NCBI GenBank assembly: GCA_934454145.1
Contig: CAKSFT010000007.1
Span: forward strand, 150,573-214,572
DNA: 64,000 nt
Direction: 5' to 3'
Origin: an uncultured Clostridia bacterium
GTDB lineage: Bacteria; Bacillota; Clostridia; UBA1381
A program made the position numbers and the translations under genes. Of the stretch, positions 62,310 to 64,000 are shown piece by piece (position 1 is the stretch's first letter; the number at the start of each line of letters is the position of its first letter). Below the pieces are notes generated by a model that searched no databases, had not been told where the DNA came from, and saw nothing but the letters and a program-made list of their open reading frames with translations.

Positions 62310-62694
62310 ATCAGCTGCAAATCCAAGGAAGAACTGTTCGGATATCCGGAGAACCACTTCTTGACAATATCGAAACTCTGTTTCCGAATACCGATGCGGC
62401 GGTATTGGTTCTGGGGCGCAGTACAGGAAGTAGCTTTGAGCATTATTTCGACAGTCTTGTGCAAAGCAATATCAAAGAGAGCGTCATGTTCTTTCGCACA
62501 GATGGCATTGACGATATGGATGAACTGCTGCCCGACTTTTAATCTTCGCACAGTTTGACAGCTATCGCCGTGTCGCGGCGGAGTGTCCCGACCGCAAAAC
62601 CGCTGAGCAGCACATGGACGCACTGATGGTCTATCACTTCGACGGCCGGATTGTGTTTTTTTGGTCTGTAAATAAATTACGGGAGGACAAGTGA
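62310..62694 (+). pseudogene. degraded gene remnant of unknown family
   Basis: Two well-formed protein segments lie in different frames. LLDNIETLFPNTDAAVLVLG continues to MDELLPDF with stop at about 62539 (frame of 62360). Then IFAQFDSYRRVAAECPDRKT continues to FFWSVNKLREDK with stop TGA 62692-62694 (frame of 62542). A third stretch SCKSKEELFGYPENHF (about 62312-62359) may be its start. One or two frameshifts are implied. I do not recognise the family. Confidence 0.5.
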
Positions 62695-62695
62695 T

Positions 62696-63322
62696 ATGAA
62701 ATACAACGGATTTTATTTTTGGATGTTCAAGAGCCCAATGAGAAGGGTTCTGACAGAGAAATATGGCAAAGCGTACGCTTCGGAAATTATGAAAAAGAGC
62801 AAAAAGGTCTATCGAGAACTGGTGGAAAAGGCAGATGACATTGGTGGCGACAACCCTATGGCATACAACGAGTTGTTTGCACTTGCCTTTGTTGCGCCAT
62901 ATGTGGCAAGTGAGAAAAAAATCCCCCCAGAGACAGTGCAGGAGATGATGCGGCGTTCGCTTTACCACATCAAATGGTATTTTGCGAAAACCGATCTGAA
63001 CACCGCCAAGGGTAAGGCAGAAAACAAAAAGAGCATCGTGAAATATTATAAGTGGTACACGCCGGAAAAGGAAAAACAGTATCCGACCTCGTTCAAAGTG
63101 GATTTTGTGGGACAGCCGTATGAGGGTGCCTGCTACTACCGCATTACTCGCTGCCCAATCTGTGCCTATACGAAAAAGTTGGACGTTTCCGAACTTATGC
63201 CGCTGTTCTGCGAACTTGATGAAGTAATGATCTCCCTTCAGCATGGTGTACTGCACAGAAAACAGACGCTGGCAAACGGCGGAGAGTACTGCGACTATTT
63301 CATAACCGGGAACAATGAGTAA
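62696..63322 (+). CDS. ATC-hydrolase family protein, copy 4
   Basis: A 208-residue intact member with signature ITRCPICAYTKKLD, LMPLFCELDEVMIS and TLANGGEYCDYF. GGGAGG precedes the ATG. It follows the remnant at 62310-62694 by one base, so it was once translationally coupled to it, and it is the last gene of the cluster before a terminator at 63354-63395. With copies 1-3 it shows repeated recruitment of this family in one transcription unit. Confidence 0.82.
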   Translation: MKYNGFYFWMFKSPMRRVLTEKYGKAYASEIMKKSKKVYRELVEKADDIGGDNPMAYNELFALAFVAPYVASEKKIPPETVQEMMRRSLYHIKWYFAKTDLNTAKGKAENKKSIVKYYKWYTPEKEKQYPTSFKVDFVGQPYEGACYYRITRCPICAYTKKLDVSELMPLFCELDEVMISLQHGVLHRKQTLANGGEYCDYFITGNNE

Positions 63323-63353
63323 CTTTTCGTTTGCGGAATTTTGTCGCTAGTTT

Positions 63354-63395
63354 AAAGCCACATTTTCGTAAATGATATGCGGCTTTACTTTTTTT
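63354..63395 (+). terminator. terminator of the ATC-hydrolase/methyltransferase cluster
   Basis: AAAGCC-A-CAT pairs with ATG-C-GGCTTT, followed by ACTTTTTTT. Confidence 0.8.
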
Positions 63396-63428
63396 GAAAA
63401 ATTTTTATTTCGGCACAAAATCACACCT

Positions 63429-63491
63429 TTGACACGAAAAGTCGAACTGTTGACACGAAATGTCGAGCAGTTGACACGAAAGGTCGGGGTA
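63429..63491. repeat. three tandem 21-bp repeats
   Basis: Three adjacent units TTGACACGAAA(A/T/G)GTCG... start at 63429, 63450 and 63471, an exact 21-bp period. No gene is supported here. Nearby, 63543-63595 forms a foldback GTGCTGC/GCAGCAGCAC. The remainder of 63396-63658 holds nothing else I can assign. Confidence 0.8.
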
Positions 63492-63658
63492 AAATTCTGC
63501 GGTTTCATTTTTTGATTGAAACGGATATTTTTAAGCAATTCCGACATAAAAAATGTGCTGCCGACAATGAAAAAACATTATCGCGCAGCAGCACTTTTAC
63601 ACGATGTATTCCGAAAACCGCACAGGCGAAAGGTTTATTTGAAACCGAAACAAAAGAA

Positions 63659-63694
63659 AAGAACCTCAAGGTTTCTATCAAACTTGAGGTTCTT
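63659..63694 (-). terminator. terminator of the minus-strand rRNA/tRNA operon
   Basis: AAGAACCTCAAG pairs with CTTGAGGTTCTT. On the minus strand it is followed by TTCTTTTG, just after tRNA-Ile2. Confidence 0.8.
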
Positions 63695-63697
63695 ATT

Positions 63698-63774
63698 TGG
63701 TGGGCCATCTAGGACTCGAACCTAGGACCGTCCGGTTATGAGCCGGATGCTCTAACCAACTGAGCTAATGGCCC
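63698..63774 (-). tRNA. tRNA with CAT anticodon, probably tRNA-Ile2
   Basis: Acceptor GGGCCAT/ATGGCCC, D arm AGCTCAGTTGGTTAGAGC, anticodon arm CCGG-CTCATAA-CCGG (CAT), T loop TTCGAGT and encoded CCA. The body closely resembles Bacillus tRNA-Ile2, whose C34 is changed to lysidine by TilS, more than elongator or initiator tRNA-Met. The tRNA call is certain; the Ile assignment is by resemblance. Confidence 0.85.
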
Positions 63775-63812
63775 CTATGGGTAAAGCCTTTCAAATATTC
63801 TGAAAGGCTTTA

Positions 63813-63887
63813 TGGTGACCCGTGCGGGAATCGAACCCGCGTTACCGCCGTGAAAGGGCGGTGTCTTAACCGCTTGACCAACGGGCC
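63813..63887 (-). tRNA. tRNA-Glu (anticodon TTC)
   Basis: Acceptor GGCCCGT/ACGGGTC, anticodon stem CCGCC/GGCGG with loop CTTTCAC (TTC), T arm GCGGG-TTCGATT-CCCGC and encoded CCA. It lies between 5S rRNA and tRNA-Ile2; a hairpin at 63783-63811 separates the two tRNAs. Confidence 0.95.
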
Positions 63888-63927
63888 ATATTCAAACAAT
63901 TTAATGATTAATATTAAATTGTTTGTT

Positions 63928-64000
63928 CCGGCAACTATCTACTTTCCCGTGCAGTCTCCCGCAAAGTATCATCGACGTGAAGGAGCTTAACTTCCGTGTT
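63928..64000 (-). rRNA. rrf: 5S ribosomal RNA (3' part, cut by window edge)
   Basis: The minus strand reads AACACGGAAGTTAAGCTCC, then CGATGATAC, GGGAGACTGC and GGGAAAGTAG, the conserved second half of 5S rRNA. Its 5' half lies beyond position 64000. With the two tRNAs it marks the end of an rRNA operon. Confidence 0.93.

Noticed and set aside
63429..63491. Short CRISPR-like array.
   Set aside because: The 21-bp units are directly adjacent with no spacers and only three units; no cas genes are present.
63501..63725. Short frames on both strands between the tandem repeats and the tRNAs (for example 63516-63725).
   Set aside because: They run into the terminator and the tRNA gene and have no ribosome binding site.

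Overview
This 64 kb window looks like chromosome of a spore-forming, Gram-positive Clostridia-type bacterium. The evidence is a T-box-controlled pheST operon, spoIIR, a sleB-ypeB germination pair, a SpoVB/MurJ-type flippase, strong AGGAGG-type ribosome binding sites, and large secreted proteins anchored by S-layer homology (SLH) domains. Surface beta-helix and SLH proteins under AraC and YesMN-type control recall pectin-degrading gut Firmicutes such as Monoglobus; that resemblance is inference, not an identification.

Layout. 1-5.7 kb: T-box tail, pheS, pheT, a candidate minus-strand structured RNA, and a lipid flippase. 5.8-6.4 kb: tRNA array Val-Asp-Phe-Gly-Cys, followed to 7.1 kb by AT-rich sequence with a small membrane protein and a shred of a MobA/MobL relaxase. 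7.1-13.1 kb: housekeeping and sporulation genes (sleB-like hydrolase, comFC-like, CorC-like, DUF5662, spoIIR, second sleB-like gene, ypeB). 13.5-36.5 kb: a carbohydrate-related island. It holds an orphan solute-binding lipoprotein with a divergent YesN/YesM two-component pair, then a minus-strand run of GH3 enzyme, two parallel beta-helix proteins and two SLH proteins read from one promoter. A divergent AraC regulator and a MATE exporter complete it. 36.6-47.8 kb: an 8.9 kb gene for a 2953-residue InlB-repeat/SLH protein, a small gene just upstream, and an AgrC/LytTR-type two-component pair. 48-51.7 kb: a secreted ComEC-type metallo-hydrolase, three short HTH genes (one a chimera with a serine-recombinase tail) and an MFS transporter. 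51.8-63.3 kb: a one-direction cluster of TetR, heterodimeric ABC exporter, four methyltransferases, a ZIP transporter and four members of the L-2-amino-thiazoline-4-carboxylate (ATC) hydrolase family, some visibly decaying. 63.7-64 kb: minus-strand 5S rRNA (cut by the window edge), tRNA-Glu and tRNA-Ile2, the end of an rRNA operon.

Regulatory architecture is unusually readable. Three promoters each carry a pair of direct repeats exactly 21 bp apart next to an adjacent regulator gene: the solute-binding protein (YesN-type regulator), the beta-helix/SLH operon (AraC) and the giant SLH protein (LytTR). TetR has a clear self-operator, and the short HTH genes face a perfect 12-bp palindrome.

The most notable unexplained items are: (1) a 3'-UTR structured element of about 215 bp in two close copies plus one diverged copy, always downstream of and co-oriented with a gene; (2) a long-stem palindrome placed 28-30 nt upstream of three unrelated start codons; (3) the ATC-hydrolase/methyltransferase/ABC cluster, a candidate undescribed pathway; (4) the candidate structured RNA after pheT.
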